From the NCBI GenBank assembly GCA_002917775.1, contig KZ627149.1, positions 1,119,497 to 1,183,496 on the forward strand: 64,000 bases of DNA, in the 5' to 3' direction. The notes under the pieces are model-generated. The model was given only the letters and a program-made list of their open reading frames with translations, had not been told where the DNA came from and made no database searches. The position numbers and the translations under genes were made by a program. Position 1 is the first letter of the stretch; the number at the start of each line of letters is the position of its first letter. Shown here piece after piece: positions 52,946 to 63,844 of the stretch. This DNA is from Glaciozyma antarctica PI12. Lineage: Eukaryota > Basidiomycota > Microbotryomycetes > Kriegeriales > Camptobasidiaceae.

Positions 52946-53372
52946 TGTAGCTGTGTGCCCGCTCCGGGCGCGCTGAGCTGGGAGAGGTCTGAGGAAAGGC
53001 GTCGAGGAGAGGAGGAGTTAGTCCTCTTCCTGTTGTAGTCGGGCGCGAGAGTCGAAAGTCGAACGAGGGCAGCAGGCTCTTCCCTCAAAGGAGAGCAGAT
53101 CCGAGGCTCGAGAGGAGGGGGAGGAGAGAGGAAGCGAGCTCGTCGACGCGTTTCGGCTCCAGAGCTCCTGTTTCTGTGCTTTGTCAGGGCTAGCTTGCTC
53201 GTTAGCTTGCTGCTCTCAGTGAAACTTGTCTCAGAAAGACTCGCATCGGACCGAGACGCGAGTGGGTCGAGGAGAAGACGCCGAGAGATCCAAGAACCGT
53301 CGCAGCACGACGACCATCGCAGTTGAGCATTCCTCCCCGCTCAGCAGAGTCCCCTCAGCTCATCCCAATCAC
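52946..53372. other. Intergenic region
   Basis: Promoter of the small membrane-protein gene and the 3' side of the next minus-strand gene. No supported feature. Confidence 0.4.
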
Positions 53373-54181
53373 TCAGCCCCCCTTCACGAGCACCAGAAAG
53401 AACGACCAGCGTTCACAGCAAGCCCTTCTCAAGCCCTCTCCCCAACCCCCTCCAACCTCGGCAACACCCCCACCACAATCCCAGTCGTACTCCTCGCGCG
53501 AAGAGCAGGCGCAAACGTCGGTGCTGGAAGGGAGGGGAGGACGTAGCGATGGAAGCGCGTGGGTTCTGTCGTGCCTCGTTAGCTCGCGTGCAATTGAAAT
53601 GGGAGAGAGGAAAGGCGTACGAGTCGTGGGATTGATGAGGGAGAGAGGGGAGGGGGTGGTGAGGCGGGTGCGAGTCACTGGGAGGGGTTAGCGTGCGTAG
53701 AGTAGGGAGGGAGGAGGGACGAACTGTTGGAGGTCGTCAAGCTGGCTTTCGAGTCGATCGAAGACGGCGAAGGGAGGGAGAGTGGTGGCGAGAGGGAGAG
53801 AGGGAGGAGTACGACCTGCGTAACTGTTGATCTGGTGAGTGGCGCTTACGACCTGCGGAGCTGCGTGGCGGGGAGGAGGAGAGAACGAACGAAGGCGGCG
53901 CGCGTCCCCGGACCTCACTGGCAGCGTGGGGAAAGAAGAGCTGCTAGCGAACAGGTAAACAGGTGCGTTGCAGTGCTGTACAATCCATCCTCCAAGACCC
54001 ACTCCGTCGTCGTCGTTGGCGAGGAGAGCTCCACCACCTCCATCCGATCCATCGCTCCTCCAGCGTCCAAGCCGCCGCGCAGGGCAGAAGTACGCGACTC
54101 CACAGCTCTTTGGACGTTGAACAGGAGCTCCCAACCATCCTCGGTCGTGCCTCGATCCCCACTGCACCTGCACGACCCCAT
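53373..54181 (-). CDS. Unknown protein, tentative multi-exon model
   Basis: From the ATG at 54181: MGSCRCSGDRGTTEDGWELL, then FNVQRAVESRTSALRGGLDA, TTEWVLEDGLYSTATHLFTC and, after an intron, VVSATHQINSYAGRTPPSLP and FAVFDRLESQLDDLQQ. The helical, amphipathic character suggests a subunit of a complex. The two last introns (branch GCTAAC in both) lead to a Cys/Gly-rich C-terminus whose frame I could not fix with certainty. The stop at 53373-53375 is a best guess. The start is also uncertain, because the upstream bases overlap a possible intron (GTGAGT...GCTGAT...CAG). Confidence 0.45.
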
Positions 54182-54232
54182 CAGCTCCGGTCCTCCCCTG
54201 CCCCAGCCGACCGCACTCACCCTCCGACACTC

Positions 54233-54902
54233 CTAGCTCCTCCGATTCGCCTCCAAATCCTTCTTCGTCCTCTGAATAAACTCCAACAACTCGCGGTTTT
54301 GTTGTTTGACCGGCTGACTAGCTTGAGGCCGATCCTTCAAAGGCGGTGGCGGTCGATGCTTCATGCCATCCTCCTCTGCACGCACTCCGAGTCAGCCGCG
54401 CTCTCCAAAATGGAGAAGAGAGGGGCGTACCAGTCGCTTTAAGGAGTGAGGTGTAAGCTGAAGACTGTAGTTCCGAGAATGCCCCATGAGCTTTCTCGAC
54501 GCCCTTAACGAAGGCGGGGGTGTCTAGTAGCTGTGCAGGCGTGGTTAGCGAGCGCGGTGAGAGGAAGGGAAGGGGGCGCACCTTCTTGGTGAGGAAGGCT
54601 ACGAGCTGAGCTTTGAGGAGGGGGGTGAGAATGGTGGGCGATCGGCGGGGCGGGGGGAGACCCGTTCCTTGCTGGGGAGGTGAGAGAGTTCGCTGGGAGG
54701 AGCTGAGGGGCTTGGATGAAGTTGCGGTGCGGGGGAGGCGAGAGGTAGGCGGAGAAGAGGCGACCCGTCTTGCGCGAGCTCCTCACGTTGACCAACGCGT
54801 ATCAGCAGCTTCAACTCGGCGCGATCTCTCCACGCCCTCAAAAGCCCTCCAGCAGCTCTCCCAACCCAGCAAAAGATCGTATGAACCCCATCCCATTCTC
54901 AT
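54233..54902 (-). CDS. Unknown small protein with C-terminal helix
   Basis: The firmly supported part is the 3' half: TILTPLLKAQLVAFLTKK, an intron (branch GCTAAC), LLDTPAFVKGVEKAHGAFSE with LQSSAYTSLLKAT, a second intron (branch GCTGAC), then GMKHRPPPPLKDRPQASQPV and NRELLEFIQRTKKDLEANRR (stop 54233-54235). The N-terminus is less sure. The ATG at 54902 sits directly after the RPN12 stop codon (54905-54903) and can be spliced to a Ser/Pro-rich stretch leading into this frame. If right, the RPN12 and downstream coding regions abut without a gap. The function is not recognised; the pattern of two helices plus coiled-coil tail suggests a small complex subunit. Confidence 0.55.
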
Positions 54903-57000
54903 CTACACGATACTCTCCAACTCCCTCGCATACGCCAAAGTAGCCGCGACGACCTTCTCCTTGTCCATCTCCTTGTCCCCCTCGAACCCTCCCAAGCCCG
55001 AGTTGAGCGCGTTGGGAATACCGGTTTTTCCGGAGGAGGTGTTGGAGGGGTGGAGAGGGGAGGAAGGGAAGTGGACCGATCGAGAGGGGGTCGGATGAAC
55101 CATCCGCGCTGTGGGGATCGCAATGTCAGTCTCGGTCTTTCGTCGGTGAGGGAAAGACGAGTAGGGGATGGGGAATGGAGGAGGGGGAGGAGAGCAGAGA
55201 AGTGAACGTACCTCCTGAGCAAAAGCGCGAACCTCGACGTCCGACTCGAAGAACAACAACGTCTTCGCATCCGCCAGCGGAAGAGTCGTGTACGCCCTCT
55301 CATCGCACGATGCAATCTCCTTCCTCACCGTTCCCACGAGCGTTCCAACAAAGAACGCAAACTCCGGGCGAGGGAGCGTGGTGGCGGAAGAGGGGCAGGG
55401 GCGGCAGAGTTGCCAGACGCGCGAGTAGGAGCCTTCCATTAGGGATCGCTCGAGCTGTGAAGAGCGTCAGTTGAGGTCGAGGGTAGGGAGGGAGAGGACG
55501 GACGTTGATGACCCAGGCGACTTCGGAGGAATCGACGAGCTCCTTGGGGAGTGTCTCGAGGAGGGTGTGGAACTCTGCGATACGGTTCTGGGAAAGAAGA
55601 CGGAGGAGGGAGAGGGCGAGAAGGGGTCGCTCGTTGACCGATTTGGGGAGAGAGGCGCTGTGCAGGAGAGTAGGTCAGCTTCGTCCTGCTGAGCTGGGTT
55701 CCGGCAGCATGAAGGGGGGAAGGAAGGGCCTGGCGACTACGTACGCAAGATCGTTGTAGTACGTGCCCAGCAGGCTCAGGTATCGCTCAAACGCAGGGAC
55801 GTCTTGCGAGCGGATAGCCTGGAACGCGCCAATCTCAAGGATGTCGCCTGGTTGCGAGGTTTTGTTAGTTCTAAGCACCTGGAGATATGCTGAGAACGTA
55901 CGAGCCGTGGTGAGAGCGCCGATATCGAGAGGAGCATTGACGGAGGGGAAGAGGAGGCCAAGTTCGGAGAGCTCGATCTGCGAAAAGAAGGGAGGTTAGC
56001 GTGCGCCCGAGAAAGATGCGAGTGACGTTTGCGGCGATCGCAGACGCCAACTGTCAAAGTCACCTCCTGGACCGTTGACTGCCGAGCAGCCGCACTGCCA
56101 ACGAAGGTGCTCGAGGACTCGTCTGCGTCCACCGACGGTTCTCCGAAGCCAGGTTTCCGCTGGCGGTCGGCAGCTCCTGGTGCATTGATTCCCGCTAAGG
56201 AAGGTAGAACGGATCTCTGGTCGAGAACGAGCAGCGAACAAGGAGCCCTGCTCTCCCGCTCGTGGCCGGGGTGGGGTCATCGTAGCTCGTCATGCAACAG
56301 CACGCTTGCTGCACACGGCGCGCACCTCAAGCCTCCTAGATGTGCAGGTCTTCTCATGGTAGGGAGTTAACCTACTGCATCAAGCGAAGGGTTGAGGTGC
56401 GCGTCGTTCGCCAGCTGTGCTCCCACACCCGCCAGCGAGGACTGCTGAGCGTCCCAGGAGTGATCCCACGGACATCATTGACCACAGCCAGCTGTTAAGT
56501 GGCTTGCTCATCGAATGGAAGTCGTGACTTCGCCGTCCGGGTCGCTGGCAACAAAGATACGGCATCAGCCACCGCGAGAGGGCCGACTGGCCCGCGCTCA
56601 GCTCGACGGCAGCGTTCGCCAAAGCTTCCTCAGCATCGTCGAAGCAACCGCAGAGCCCCATTCCTTTGCTGATGCGCGCGCGAGCCACTAGTTGAACACG
56701 ATGACCCATACCGTCGCGGGCAGACCTCTAACGAGGGCCACCCGACGGCGGAGGAGTCCCTTGCTCTCGCCCCCAGCGGTCCAGCTTGTACCGTCCACAG
56801 TGAACGGTGGTCACCAGCCCTTGGAGCCTCATCCCCGCCCGATCCACCTGCACCCCTCCCCCTACCCCGACAGCAACCAACCCTTCCCAGCTACTCACCT
56901 TGAGCACCGCCAACAGTCCCTTGACCTTCCCCTCTTCTGCACCCTTACTCCACTCCTCCACGAGCTCCGCATGCAAGCGAACCGCACTGTCGTTACCCAT
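54903..57000 (-). CDS. RPN12: 26S proteasome regulatory subunit Rpn12 (lid)
   Basis: A subunit of the 19S lid that stabilises assembled lid and base. Exon 1 from the ATG at 57000 reads MGNDSAVRLHAELVEEWSKG and ends LLAVLK. A 921-base intron (56898-55978) precedes IELSELGLLFPSVNAPLDIG, then DILEIGAFQAIRSQDVPAFE, RYLSLLGTYYNDL, PLLALSLLRLLSQNRIAEFH, LMEGSYSRVWQL (family signature), VRKEIASCDERAYTTLPLAD and AKTLLFFESDVEVRAFAQE. The last exon ends AATLAYARELESIV, matching the conserved C-terminus. Joining FAQE to this exon by the nearest canonical acceptor (CCCCACAG) gives RGW and then the wrong frame; one more G near 55100 would give RGWVHPTPSRSVHF. Alternatively an earlier acceptor keeps the frame without RGW. 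In-frame codons continue upstream of 57000, but the short start fits the family. Confidence 0.9.
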
Positions 57001-57235
57001 CGTCGGAACTGGAGAGATGTGAAGGGAGGCGAGTTCGGGGGTCGGGGTGAGGCGCTTTGAGGAGAGAGTCGGGGATGAAGGTCGGGGTCGTTTGGAAGGA
57101 GCCAGGGTGAAGTTAGAGTGGGAGGGAAGTGGGAGGAGGGAGAGGGACGCGCAAGCTGAGCTGGAGGAGGTGACGACGCCCTTCTTCGACTCGAGGTCGC
57201 TCTTCCCCTCCAACTCTCACACTCAAGACTCAGTT
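57001..57235. promoter_or_regulatory. Shared divergent promoter of RPN12 and PRE3
   Basis: 235 bases separate two divergent proteasome-subunit start codons. The region is G-rich on the plus strand with no TATA box. I find no Saccharomyces-type PACE element (GGTGGCAAA), so any common control in this lineage uses another motif. Confidence 0.7.
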
Positions 57236-58429
57236 ATGGCTTCAAGCAGTTACCCCACCACTCTCACCCCCGACATCTCCCACCTCAAGAGCGGAGAAGT
57301 CAACCTAGGCGTAAGCTACCGCCCTGCTGCCCCCTCCTCCTCGCGCTCGAACCAACCGAAACGAGCTAACACCCGCTACACACAGACGTCCATCATGGCC
57401 GTGGCCTTTAACGGAGGTGTTGTCGTTGGTGCCGACTCGCGTACGACGACGGGAGCGTACATTGCCAACCGAGTGACGGACAAGCTCACGTACCTGCACG
57501 AGAGGGTCTACTGCTGTCGTTCGGGGAGTGCAGCTGATACCCAGGTGCGTTGGCCTGTTTCACCACCGCAGAAGTGGAGCGGATGGCTACGGAGGGAGGC
57601 TAATGCTGTTGTCGTCTTGGAACAGGCGATCGCGGATGTGGCTATGAGCCAGCTGCAGCTGTACGCCATGTCGCATATGGAACGACCGAGCGTAGCAGTG
57701 GCAGCAACGCTACTTGAAGGACTCTGCTATTCGAACAAGTGCGTCCCCATCCTCGTTCCCGCCTGAGCTGTGCTGAGCGCGCTCCGCGCGCGCAGGGACA
57801 AGCTCAGTGCGGGAATCATCGTGGCGGGGTGGGACAAGGAGAATGGTGGAAGCGTGTACAACATCCCTCTGGGCGGTGGCCTGTTCAAGGGACCTTGGGC
57901 TATCGGAGGTGCGTTTCGGCCTTGCACGCGCGAGCGTGGACAGGAGCTGATGCGCGTTGGTGCGCAGGATCGGGATCGACGTACATCTACGGATACTGCG
58001 ATGCGACGTTCAGGGAGGACTGGGGACGCGACGAGACGGTTGAGTTTGTCAAGAATGGTGCGTTCCCCCTCCCCCTCTCGCATCTCTACCAGCTCCTCCA
58101 TGGGCTCGCAGTCTCTACCAGCTCTCCATGGGCTCCAGTCAAGCGCTACTCTCCCTGCTCCACCACTAGTCCACTCCACTCCTCCCGGGCCGCCCACAGC
58201 GCCGCCGAACTCCTGCTAACCCCCTCCCTCCCCAGCTCTCGCACTCGCCATGTCCCGCGACGGTTCCTCAGGAGGAACGATCCGCATGGCCATCATTCAG
58301 GAGAGCGGTGTCGAGCGTATCTTTGTTCCCGGGGACCAGCTTCCCAGTGCGTTTGATCCCTGGTTGCGAAAGGTGGAGGGCTTGCTGACGATGTTGGTGC
58401 TCTGCGCAGAGTTCTGGGAGAAGTCGTAG
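57236..58429 (+). CDS. PRE3: 20S proteasome catalytic beta1 subunit (caspase-like)
   Basis: An N-terminal threonine protease of the proteasome core. The ATG at 57236 gives a propeptide, [20 protein letters not shown], ending EVNLG, then an intron. The mature protein starts at the catalytic Thr of [20 protein letters not shown], followed by [20 protein letters not shown], which supplies the conserved Asp and Lys. Further motifs are [59 protein letters not shown] and [20 protein letters not shown]. The C-terminus is KFWEKS. Six introns of normal size. All catalytic residues (Thr1, Asp17, Lys33) are present. It is divergently paired with RPN12. Confidence 0.96.
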
Positions 58430-59212
58430 AGGGTTTCGTGGAGGAGACAGGTGAAATGCTGTGCGAACGAACGAAGGCTCTGCTCGCGCGCATGTTCTCT
58501 GCTCTCTCACCTTGGTACAGGCTTTGGTGTACGTCCGAGACGAGGTGGAAGCACAGTGGTGCTCCTGCTCGTTCGCGAGCTTTCCGTACGGCGAAGTCGA
58601 GCAGGACGGCGTACGCTGCGTGCTCGCTCATAGAGTCCTCAACATCGACCTCCGTCGCCGCGCGATTCTGTAGCGGAAACGAAGCGAGCTCTCGCGCAGA
58701 GACAAAGACCCGCGGCTCTCTCGAACTCACTGCTCTCCGAAGAGCTCCTCAGATCTTTGCAATGCGTGTGCGCGCGAGCTACGACGATGCTCCCTCCCAC
58801 CAGCTACACTCCCGCTGTTGATGACCGGATGCGACGTCGAAGGAGGAGTATGGAGTCGAGGATGGAGGGGGAGTTGGAGAGAGCGAGAGCGGTGGAAGTA
58901 GAGAGGAAGAAGGGATGGGAGAAGGGCAGGTGGGAGGAAAGATTTAGGAGGGTACGGGGGATAGGAGGGGGGAAATATGGGAGGCAGGAAGCGAGAATGG
59001 GGAGAGGAGGGTGCTGAGAGTGGCGGGAGGAAGGGAGACTTGGGCGGGGTGTGAGGATTTGCGAAGGAGTCGAAGGCGAGGTTGTGGGGAGGGAAGGGAA
59101 GGGAGTCGAGAGGCGGCGGAGAGGGAGAGGGAAGGCTGTGATTCGGTTCGGTCTCGCTGCGAAGGGCAAGTTGGTTAGCACCCGCTTCGCACTCCGATTG
59201 ACGGCACTCACC
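58430..59212. other. Intergenic region between convergent genes
   Basis: 783 bases at the 3' ends of PRE3 and the F-box gene. Purine-rich on the plus strand between 58850 and 59110. Open frames here lack conservation and splice signals. Confidence 0.45.
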
Positions 59213-60329
59213 TCAAAACGCGTGATCCCATACAACCTCAACTGCCCTCCCCGTACATTCCAGCTCAAACTCCACCCCTCCATCGACGGATTCCGCGGTC
59301 GGCTTCTGCCACCCTCCCAGGTCGTGATTGTACCTCTTCGGAAGATTCCAACTCAGCACTAGCTTCCGGAGAGTAGGAAGACGCTCTAAAGCGGGGAGGA
59401 TGACGGAGAGAGCCTGTCTGCATTGGCGCACGGCTACGTGATGGTCGATGTCAATGTGTAGGACGACGAGTGACGGAGGGACAACGGCGAGTGCCTTCAG
59501 GCACGGGTCTGGTGCGGACAGGGTAATTTTGAGGTGGGTGAGGTGAGCCGTAGAGTGGAAAATGGAGGAGAGGAGTGACGAAAATGATGACGGAAATGAT
59601 GTGAAGGGAGAAATGGCGGAGAGAAGGACCGACAGGGAGTAGATCGGCGAAGATGTTGTAGAGCCTGTCGGTCTGCGTCGGGAGGCCATACTTATATAAG
59701 CCGTCCCAGCTCAAGTTGAGGTGAGTCAAGCGACCCTCCGTCGACCTCAGGAGGAAGGAAAGTACGTCGCATGGGAAGGCGACGTCTCCCTGGCTACAAA
59801 CGACAACGGAAAGCTTGGACATGCTGAAGCTAAAGTCTGGCGGGACAGGCGACTGGATGGAGATTAACGAGAGAGTCAAATGCTTGAGAACTGTTCAGAA
59901 GAACGTCAGAACGTGAGAAAGCGAAGTCGATACTAAGACGGGCTCACCGCACAATGCCGGAAGTGCCAGGGCGGTTGCAGGCAAATAGGAAAGGTTCCAA
60001 CCCGTCAAGTCGAGGTGCTCCACGCCGGTACACGCCTCCATCAGCCGCACGGGACGCCCCTCGTCCCCGTCCGGGCTTCCTTGCAGCTCCAGCTCCCTCG
60101 TCGCATGCCTCCCCCGCGCGAGACTCCCACAGAAGAGGTCGACCTGCTGATCGGAGTGGTAGCCTCGGAAAGTCATCCAAAGCATGCTTTGTGCCTTCCA
60201 CCGCCAGCGCTTCGCGACGAGTGAGCAGGCCTTGGCTTGCCGCCGTGGGAAGCGTGTGTCGGTGCAGACGTCTTCGATGATGGCGTCGAGAAGTTCGGCG
60301 GGGAGGGACTTGATGCTGGTGGGATTCAT
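59213..60329 (-). CDS. F-box protein with leucine-rich repeats
   Basis: A probable substrate adaptor of an SCF ubiquitin ligase. From the ATG at 60329: MNPTSIKSLPAELLDAIIED, a clear F-box start, then VCTDTRFPRRQAKACSLVAK with RWRWKAQSMLW. Degenerate leucine-rich units follow: CTGVEHLDLTGWNLSYLPAT, an intron, LKHLTLSLISIQS, GRLTHLNLSWDGLYKYGLPT, VVPPSLVVLHIDIDHH and LERLPTLRKLVLSW. It ends VVWDHAF. Between LYNIFADLLPV and DPCLKALAVV the frame changes. A 136-base intron (GTCCTTCT donor, CCGCACCAG acceptor) repairs it but removes sequence that reads as another repeat (HSTAHLTHLKITLS), so this may be an optional intron or a base error. An earlier ATG at 60374 is possible. Confidence 0.7.
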
Positions 60330-60719
60330 AGGAGAATGTAGCTGAGGGGGAGAGGGAGAGGGCGTGTGCTGCAACAGGATGGAGACTGGCAGGAGTCAGC
60401 GCCTGAAGCTCGTATGCTCAAAGCTGGAATGTCGTGGACTCACTGCGCTTCGGAGAGTGACAGCTAGCCAGGTGCGTTCACGTCGGCGAGTTTGGACGGA
60501 GGCAAGGGAGGAAGCTCACGGAGCAACGGAGTCACCTCGACCTCCGCGCCCGCCGCAACCTTATCCTCCTCCCACACCGCCAGACATTGCCGACGAGCGT
60601 AACCACCTTACCAGCTCAGCGGAACCCACCAAGCCGCACGCCTTCCAGAGCCGAAGCATTTTACCGCCGCCGCCCAAGCTCCTCGAGCTCCCTCCTCCGC
60701 CTCTCCGACTTTTTGTGCC
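60330..60719. promoter_or_regulatory. Divergent promoter, F-box gene / SGT1 homologue
   Basis: 390 bases between divergent starts. No TATA box or named site was seen; the part next to the SGT1 start is pyrimidine-rich. Confidence 0.45.
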
Positions 60720-63594
60720 ATGGACGACAGCCACCTCCCTTCGCCCACCGGGATCGACACATGCCACTACACGCTCCACTTCCCTTCCCTCTCCGCCACC
60801 GAACTAGCGCGTACGATCCCCGACCTCCTCGCGTTCGTCGCGACTCTCTCGAGCTCTTACATCTGGCACAAGCAGCCTTTCAACCTCGCCCTCTCCCCCG
60901 CTTCGTTCGCTGGATCTTCGGCGGGACAGTATTTGGAGGGAAGGACGGATTGTACGGATTGTGTGGATGACGAGTGGTTCATCGTTTGGCTGCTGAGGGA
61001 GGTTTCGAGAGCTTGGGAGGAGGTGGTCGTTAGCGTGGAGGATGAGGACGGCGAGTTCCTGTTGATTGAGGGAGCAGACGTTTTGCCTCGATGGGTGACT
61101 CCGCAGAATGCTGCCAACAGGGTGAGTTCTTGTGGTTTCGAGGAAAGGGAGGGAGCTGATGCACGGACGTAGGTCTGGATCCATCAGCAGCGACTGCACC
61201 TCGTTCCACTCGAGCACAAGTCGCCGCTGCCGTTCCAGAGCGAAGGAGCTACGAACCCGTCTTTTGAGCCCGAGGAGGAGGGCTTCATCGACCGGTCGAC
61301 TGCGATCACTCTCGTTCGAGATCCTGCCGTCGCGACTCTCGCACCAGCCGAGCTCGAGGAGATCGTCTGGGCTCGTATCAACGGGTACGTCCATCTCCTC
61401 TCACCGACCAGAGCGCGACTAACGCCCCCGCAGCTACCCCTCGAAGATCACCTCGCACCACCACCGCACCCTCGCCTACCTCCCCACCGACATCGCTCTA
61501 GCCCTTTCCGACTCCCCCTCCCTCGCCGCCGAAGCCATCGGCGCTTTCTACGAGCGTGAACCCACCACTCTCCGCGTCCGTCCGTCCCTCCTCCCCTCCT
61601 TCGCTTACTGACCTCTCGCACGCAGGCTTGCAATACCATGACGCGCTTCCCGCCCGCGCGTATCTCCACCTCCTTTTCTCCTGAGCTCTCGGACGTAGCG
61701 CTGGTCCCTACGACTCTTACTCGACCCCTCTATTCGCAACTCGTCTTGCAGCGCTTCTTTGCGCCCAAACCGTTCGATAAGGTCAACTGGATGGACGGAG
61801 CGAATGACGCCGAGGAGGAACGCCGTAGGAGCGTAGGGATGAAGATCGTACGTCCCTCCCTTCCCTTCTCCCCTCGATGACTGACGAAGGAACAGGCATG
61901 CGGATTTGAAATGCTGTACAAGCTCTCCTCTCCCCAACTGCGCGTCAACAACTCCTTTGACCCCTCCGACCCTTCGTACCGTACCTTTCTCGCTCGACTC
62001 TCCAAGAAGGGGTATTTCGAGGACGAGATCGAAGGATCGGCGAAATGGAGCTCTCGCGAGAAGACAGCGAGGGAAGGCTGGCTCGCTGCGAGGGTAGATC
62101 GGTACGTCCCCTCCTCTCCCCTCTCCTTCCCAGCTAACGGTTAGAGTAGATCATCAATCTCCTTCGCCCAGCGCGTAGACGAAGCTATCACCCGCGCCCG
62201 TTCCTCCTCCCTTCCTCGCATCCTCTCCCCGCTCTCGTACGCCGCTGCGCTGGAGCTGGAAGATAGCCAAGACTGGCTCTCGCTCGATGAGGGCGGGCTC
62301 GAGGAGATGCTGAAGCAGCGAGGGCCGGGGGCTGGGGGACTGGGGGATCTGGAGGAGGAGGATCTGGAGACTAGTGACGAGGAGGAGGAGGAGGGGGAGG
62401 GGATGGAAGGGGTCGAGGGAGCGGGGGAGAGAGAGCAGGAGAGGAGGGAGCAGAGGAAGGCGAGAAAAGTGGCGGAGAAGCTTGGGGGGATGGCGAGTAA
62501 GGTCGAGGAGTTCGTGCAGGGACGAGGAGCGGTCGACGGGGCTGAGTTTAGCGAGTGAGTTTGCTTTCGTTCGCGGTAGGAAGGGAGCTGATCAGGTTGC
62601 GCAGTGAGCAATCGAGCGGTGAGGAGGAGGAGGAGGAGCTCTCGCCTGAGGAAAGAGCGAAACGGACCGCAGCTCTCGTCGCTCCTCTCCCCTTTACCGA
62701 GTGGGGACAGAAGGAGCCCTCCTCTCCTCCCTCCCTCACCGAACCTGTCGCACCGCTACCAACACTCCCTCTCCCTCCTCGTGCGCCCAAATTGACGAGC
62801 AACAAGTACGACGGAGCGTCGTCGGATGAGTCGAGCGAGGAGGAGGTGGAGGGTGAGGAGGGGCTTGAGGAGGAGGAGGAGGGACCGAGTGTGGTGGAGG
62901 AGGTGGATATGGGGGAGGAGATGGATGAGTTCCTCAAGTTTGCGACTGAGACGCTGGGGTTGAGCGAGGAGCAGTATGGGAAGATTTTTGGGAGAGCGCA
63001 AGAGTCGGGGAGGTGAGTTCCTCCTTTTTTTTTGGCGATGTGGATGCGAATGGGGGCTGATGATTGTTCGCAGCGTTCGTTCCTGGACCGGCAAAGGCGA
63101 AAAAGACGAACGTCGTTCCCTCGGCATCGGCATCGAAGGCAGCTCCCCCAGCGCCAGCTCCGAAGCCGACCGTCCCTCAACCTCCCCTCCGCAACCCCAA
63201 TCTCACCGATTTCGACGCTCTGATGGAACAGATGGACGTCGAGCTCGCCAAGACGCGCGCTCCGAAACCTACTCCCGACTTCAAGGCCACCTTCGCCAAA
63301 CCCTCTCCCAAGGCGTCCTCCTCGAAGCCCAACCCGCGCGCTCCGGCCGACAAGATCGTCGTCGATTCCGACTCGGAGCCTGATTCCGAGGACGAGGAGA
63401 TGGGGTCGATGGACGCCGAACTGGCCGAGTTGTTCAAGAACGCTGGAGGGACGACGGAAGACGGAGGAACGATGGACTACAACCTCGTCAAGAACTTTTT
63501 GGAGAGCTTTCAGAGTCAAGGAGGGTTTGGAGGACCTGCTGGGAATTTGGCGGGGAGGATGGGGTTTCAGCTGCCGAGGGACGAGACGAGGTAG
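60720..63594 (+). CDS. SGT1/ecdysoneless (ECD) family protein
   Basis: A conserved eukaryotic protein implicated in transcription and pre-mRNA splicing (ecdysoneless in animals; SGT1-like in fungi). The start MDDSHLPSPTGIDTCHYTLH at 60720 is followed by WHKQPFNLALSPASFAGSSA, DDEWFIVWLLREVSRAWEEV, LIEGADVLPRWVTPQNAANR and VWIHQQRLHLVPLEHKSPL, the most conserved part of the family. Later come CNTMTRFPPARISTSFSPEL, RPLYSQLVLQRFFAPKPF, CGFEMLYKLSSPQLRVNNSF and DDEWFI-type acidic runs. The C-terminal third is Glu/Asp/Ser-rich and ends with DYNLVKNFLESFQSQGGFGG and the terminus RDETR (stop 63592-63594). About eight short introns. Length (around 820 residues) and order agree with the family. Confidence 0.9.
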
Positions 63595-63844
63595 TCGCGT
63601 TTGAGGAATGGAACGCAAAAGTAAACAAATCGAGTCCGCCGTCTGGCCCGCACTGAGGGCGCCTTGTGACTTCGACCTGGGGCGGTCCTCTCTCTTCCTT
63701 CCGACACGTCTCTCGACCAAGTCCTCGCTTTCGGCCTTTGCAAGACCTCACCGTGAGTGTCTGCCCATCTCCCCAGCGCTTCAGCTCACCCCCAGCGCTC
63801 GCAGAACGCCCTCGCACCTCGCTTCCCCACACTCCCCATTCAAC
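63595..63844. promoter_or_regulatory. Spacer before the right-edge gene
   Basis: 250 bases holding the SGT1 3' end and the promoter of the last gene. A CT-rich leader precedes the ATG at 63845. No other feature. Confidence 0.4.

Noticed and set aside
56440-56520. C/D snoRNA in the long RPN12 intron
   Set aside because: ATGATG and CTGA-like words occur, but not as a convincing C/D pair with a terminal stem.
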